The position numbers and the translations under genes were made by a program. This document shows positions 61,388 to 64,000 of a stretch of 64,000 nucleotides of DNA, one piece after another (the stretch's first letter is position 1; every line of letters begins with the position of its first letter). The notes beneath the pieces are model-generated. The model had not been told where the DNA came from. It ran no database searches and saw only the letters and a list, made by a program, of their open reading frames with translations. This DNA is from an uncultured Propionibacteriaceae bacterium. Lineage in GTDB: Bacteria > Actinomycetota > Actinomycetes > Propionibacteriales > Propionibacteriaceae. The stretch is from the NCBI GenBank assembly GCA_936924635.1, contig CAKZHP010000046.1:6382-70381 (forward strand), written 5' to 3'.

Positions 61388-62179
61388 ATGACCACTGTCG
61401 TCGAGATCGCCGGGGTCACGGTGCGCCGTGGCCGCTCCCTCCTGCTCGACAACGTCGACCTGACCGTCAAGGAGGGGGAGCGCTGGGTCATCATCGGCCC
61501 GAACGGCGCCGGCAAGACCACCCTGCTGAGGGTGCTGTCGACGCAGATTCACCCGACCTCGGGGCTGGTGGAGATCCTCGGCGAGTTCCTGGGTGCGGTG
61601 AACGTCTTCGAGCTGCGCCCCCGGATCGGCCTCACCTCCTCGGCGCTGGCCGAGCAGGTGCCGCCGGAGGAGAGGGTCGCCGACCTGGTGGTCTCGGCGT
61701 CGTACGGGGTCGTCGGCCGCTGGAACGAGCAGTACGACGAGATGGACTTCGCCCGCGCCCAGGAGCTGATGCACCTGCTGCGCGTCGAGCATCTGGCGGA
61801 GCGCACCTTCGGCACCCTGAGCGAGGGGGAGCGCAAGCGCGTCCAGATCGCCCGGGCGCTGATGACCGACCCGGAGCTGCTGCTGCTCGACGAGCCGGGC
61901 GCCGGCCTCGACCTCGCCGGCCGTGAGGCCCTGGTCGCGACGCTGACCGCGCTGGCCGAGGACCCGGACGCGCCGACCTCGATCATGGTCACCCACCACG
62001 TGGAGGAGATCCCGGCCGGGGTCACGCACTGCCTGCTGCTCAAGGACGGCAAGGTCGTCGCGGCCGGGCCGATCGCGGAGACGATGACCGCCGAGAACCT
62101 GTCGCGTACCTTCGACATGCGCCTGGTCGTGGACGCCCGCGACGGTCGTTGGATGGCCCGCGCCGAGCGCGGGGCGTGA
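61388..62179 (+). CDS. ABC transporter ATP-binding protein, partner unknown
   Basis: A 263-residue ABC ATPase with WVIIGPNGAGKTTLLRVLST, a slightly unusual signature GTLSEGERKRVQIARALM and Walker B LLLLDEPGAGLDLAGREALV with the switch histidine in MVTHHVEEIP. The LSEGE signature and AGLD Walker B resemble a subgroup of soluble bacterial ATPases often found without a permease. No membrane component with an ABC permease pattern is adjacent, so the transport substrate is unknown. Confidence 0.85.
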   Translation: MTTVVEIAGVTVRRGRSLLLDNVDLTVKEGERWVIIGPNGAGKTTLLRVLSTQIHPTSGLVEILGEFLGAVNVFELRPRIGLTSSALAEQVPPEERVADLVVSASYGVVGRWNEQYDEMDFARAQELMHLLRVEHLAERTFGTLSEGERKRVQIARALMTDPELLLLDEPGAGLDLAGREALVATLTALAEDPDAPTSIMVTHHVEEIPAGVTHCLLLKDGKVVAAGPIAETMTAENLSRTFDMRLVVDARDGRWMARAERGA

Positions 62180-62182
62180 CGG

Positions 62183-62434
62183 GTGGACATCAACCTCAAC
62201 GACTGGCTGGGCACCCACCTGGTGGTGCTGTGGCTGTTCATGGCGGTGCTGATGGGGGCGCTGGAGGTGGTGCGGCGCGACCGCGTCTACCTGATGCTCG
62301 CCGCGGCGTGCGTAGGGGCGGGTCTGGTGGCCCTGGTGGCGCACCTGTGGTGGGTGCAGCTGTTCGCGGCCGTGCTCCTGGGGGTCGTGGCTCTGCTGAT
62401 CGTGCGGCCGCGACTGGCCGCGCGCGCCGACTGA
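62183..62434 (+). CDS. Small membrane protein, NfeD-like N-terminal part
   Basis: An 83-residue protein with three helices, beginning at a GTG 3 bases after the ATPase stop. The end WWVQLFAAVLLGVVALLIVR followed by PRLAARAD resembles the membrane part of NfeD-family proteins, but the OB-fold domain is missing. NfeD proteins usually accompany SPFH proteins, none of which is seen here. Function is unknown. It could be a membrane partner of the preceding ATPase (inference). Confidence 0.6.
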   Translation: MDINLNDWLGTHLVVLWLFMAVLMGALEVVRRDRVYLMLAAACVGAGLVALVAHLWWVQLFAAVLLGVVALLIVRPRLAARAD

Positions 62435-62435
62435 G

Positions 62436-63236
62436 GTGCCGGTCCACGAGCTGAGCGGGGCGGAGGATCCCGCGGCGGCCGACTACGTCGCGCTGCGGGA
62501 GTCGACCCTGCGGCGCCCCGGCGGTGGCGAGGCGTTCATCGCCGAGGGTGAGCTCGTGATCCGACGGGCGGCCGAGGCGGGGTACCAGCCCCGGTCGTTC
62601 CTGCTGGCGCCGCGGTGGGTGGAGGAGCTGCGGGACGTCTGGGAGGCGTACGACGCTCCGGTGCTGACCGCTGCGCCTGGGGTCGTGGAGAGCCTGACAG
62701 GGTTCCACGTGCACCGGGGAGCACTGGCGTCGTTCCGGCGGGAGGAGCGGTGGAGCGTCGCCGACGTGGTGGGCCGCGCGTCCGGGCGGTCACGGATCGC
62801 GGTGCTGGAGGACCTGGTCGACCACACCAACGTCGGTGCGGTGTTCCGGTCAGCGGCGGCGCTGGGGGTGGACGGGGTGCTGATCTCGCCGCGGTGCGCC
62901 GACCCCTTGTACCGCCGCTCCATCAAGGTCGGCATGGGCGCGGTGTTCCAGGTGCCGTGGGCGCGGTTCGGCGACTGGCCCTCGCGGTTGGGGATGCTGC
63001 GGGAGGCCGGGTACGTCGTCGCAGGCATGACGCTGGGGGAGGGCGCGATCACTCTGGACGAGCTGGTCGCGGCGGGCCACGACCGATTGGCGCTGGTGCT
63101 CGGCACGGAGGGGCACGGGCTGACGCCGGGGGCCGAGGCTGCTCTGGATGTACGGGTGACGATCCCCATGATGAACGGCGTCGACTCCCTCAACGTCGCC
63201 GCGTCCTCGGCGGTGGCGTTCTACGCGACCCGGTGA
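62436..63236 (+). CDS. SpoU/TrmH family RNA 2'-O-ribose methyltransferase
   Basis: A 266-residue SPOUT enzyme with an N-terminal substrate-binding domain (about 1-105) and a C-terminal knot domain. Three SpoU motifs are seen: motif 1 HTNVGAVFRSAAALGVDGVL, motif 2 LALVLGTEGHGL and motif 3 IPMMNGVDSLNVAASSAVAF. These bind S-adenosylmethionine. The target (tRNA or 23S rRNA) cannot be told from sequence. It begins at a GTG one base after the preceding stop. Confidence 0.92.
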   Translation: MPVHELSGAEDPAAADYVALRESTLRRPGGGEAFIAEGELVIRRAAEAGYQPRSFLLAPRWVEELRDVWEAYDAPVLTAAPGVVESLTGFHVHRGALASFRREERWSVADVVGRASGRSRIAVLEDLVDHTNVGAVFRSAAALGVDGVLISPRCADPLYRRSIKVGMGAVFQVPWARFGDWPSRLGMLREAGYVVAGMTLGEGAITLDELVAAGHDRLALVLGTEGHGLTPGAEAALDVRVTIPMMNGVDSLNVAASSAVAFYATR

Positions 63237-63321
63237 ATGTCCGACGGAGGTGCCCTCCTGGACGGCAGCCGTGCCTGACTGCGCCACGCCGGCGAGGACG
63301 GTGAGGTTCCTCGGACGCTGG

Positions 63322-63924
63322 TCAGCGGCTCTCTTGCGCGGGATCGAAGGGGAGCCGCGGCGAGACCGGCCAGTCGGCGGGGTAGCGGTACGCCATCGCG
63401 TCGTGCTTCTTGGTGAGCGACTTGCGGCGGCGCAGGGGGAGGCGGTCGCCGAAAACGGTGCCGTTGAGGTGATCGGTCTCGTGCTGGAGGCAGCGGGCGA
63501 GCAGACCGGTGCCGACGATCTCGATGGGGTTGCCCTCGACGTCCTGGCCGCGGCAGATCGCCTGGTCCGGGCGGGCCAGGGTCTCGTACGCCCCAGGGAA
63601 CGACAGGCACCCTTCCTCGGCCTCGTCCAGGTTGCGCGCGCTGCCCTCGGGCAGCTCCACGACGGGGTTGCACACCACCCCGGCGTGCACCACCTCGTCC
63701 TCGTCGGGGCACTCGAACACGAACATCGCCAGGTCCCGGCCCACCTGGGTGGCGGCCAGCCCCACACCCTGGGCGGCTTCCTGGGTGGCGAACATGTCGC
63801 GGGCGAGGGCGGCCAGCTCGGGCCCGAACTCGGTGACCGGCTTCGTGACGGCGTGCATCACGGGCTCTCCCCAGCGGGTGATCGGCAGCACCGTGCCTCC
63901 GGTCATCAGCTCCCGGACGTCCAT
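63322..63924 (-). CDS. def: Peptide deformylase
   Basis: A 200-residue metalloenzyme removing formyl groups from nascent proteins. All three motifs are intact: GVGLAATQVG, EEGCLSFPG with the metal-binding cysteine, and CLQHETDHLNGT with the HExxH-type metal site. A C-terminal tail of about 20 residues extends beyond the core. The ATG is preceded by GGAGAGG. It converges with the SpoU methyltransferase gene. Bases 63925-64000 hold only its upstream region, with TACGAAT as a possible -10. Confidence 0.95.
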   Translation of the reverse strand: MDVRELMTGGTVLPITRWGEPVMHAVTKPVTEFGPELAALARDMFATQEAAQGVGLAATQVGRDLAMFVFECPDEDEVVHAGVVCNPVVELPEGSARNLDEAEEGCLSFPGAYETLARPDQAICRGQDVEGNPIEIVGTGLLARCLQHETDHLNGTVFGDRLPLRRRKSLTKKHDAMAYRYPADWPVSPRLPFDPAQESR

Positions 63925-64000
63925 GGTGGTTCCTCTCCGTATTCGTAGCCGGGTCAGGCTAGCGGAATGCCCCGGGGCCCATTCGCTGCCCGCCCGGCGG

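Overview
The window is very GC-rich, densely packed chromosomal DNA from an actinomycete. Supporting markers are RbpA, WhiA, OpcA, a mycothiol-dependent enzyme family member, DUF3349/DUF3099 proteins, SufR/SufU/SufT and a PdtaR-type ANTAR regulator. Gene order resembles the mycobacterial Rv1400-Rv1650 core region, rearranged into blocks. The high use of GTACG and the overall gene set suggest a member of the Propionibacteriales, but the sequence does not prove the family. I see no prophage, insertion sequence, CRISPR array, rRNA or secondary-metabolite cluster. Nearly everything is housekeeping, and the most interesting signals are regulatory.

Layout. 1-2.6 kb: 3' part of pyk, then two decayed genes (a DUF1772 remnant and an AraC-type regulator with three frameshifts) and tRNA-Leu(CAA). 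2.7-9.6 kb: pdtaR, a hotdog thioesterase, polA, a DUF2625 gene, rpsA, coaE. 9.7-12 kb: a zinc-ribbon PrsW-like membrane protein and a repeat-bearing membrane protein. 12.2-20.4 kb: uvrB, a Mn(II) riboswitch with terC, a mycothiol-dependent-type enzyme, uvrA, a DUF2231 membrane protein and a Rieske lipoprotein. 20.4-25.3 kb: uvrC-rapZ-yvcK-whiA. 25.5-29.3 kb: gap-pgk-tpiA, secG, rbpA. 29.6-36.2 kb, minus strand: pgl-opcA-zwf, tal, ctaB, ctaA. 36.4-44 kb, minus strand: two L,D-transpeptidases, a divergent membrane pyrophosphatase, and the pit phosphate-transport operon. 44.2-50.8 kb: complete suf operon. 50.8-64 kb: alkB-like gene, SDR, serine hydrolase, ABC-F protein, lipoprotein, DedA-like protein, rlmA, SDR, SURF1, DUF3099, fabG-fabI, ABC ATPase, a small membrane protein, a SpoU methyltransferase and def.

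How the genes work together. Central carbon metabolism (gap, pgk, tpiA, pyk, zwf/opcA/pgl, tal) is spread over several units. Heme A synthesis and a SURF1 protein support an aa3-type oxidase. uvrA, uvrB, uvrC and polA make up most of nucleotide excision repair. Each has the mycobacterial RecA-independent damage promoter architecture (TTGTCRGTG-N8-TANNNT, the PafBC-linked motif) 6-7 bases before a leaderless start codon. The alkB-like gene instead carries a LexA-like box overlapping its -10. The pit operon has an 11-bp-periodic PHO box and terC has a yybP-ykoY riboswitch. The window therefore shows DNA-damage, phosphate and manganese control directly. A TANNNT box 6-7 bases before the start recurs in at least a dozen genes and settles several start codons.
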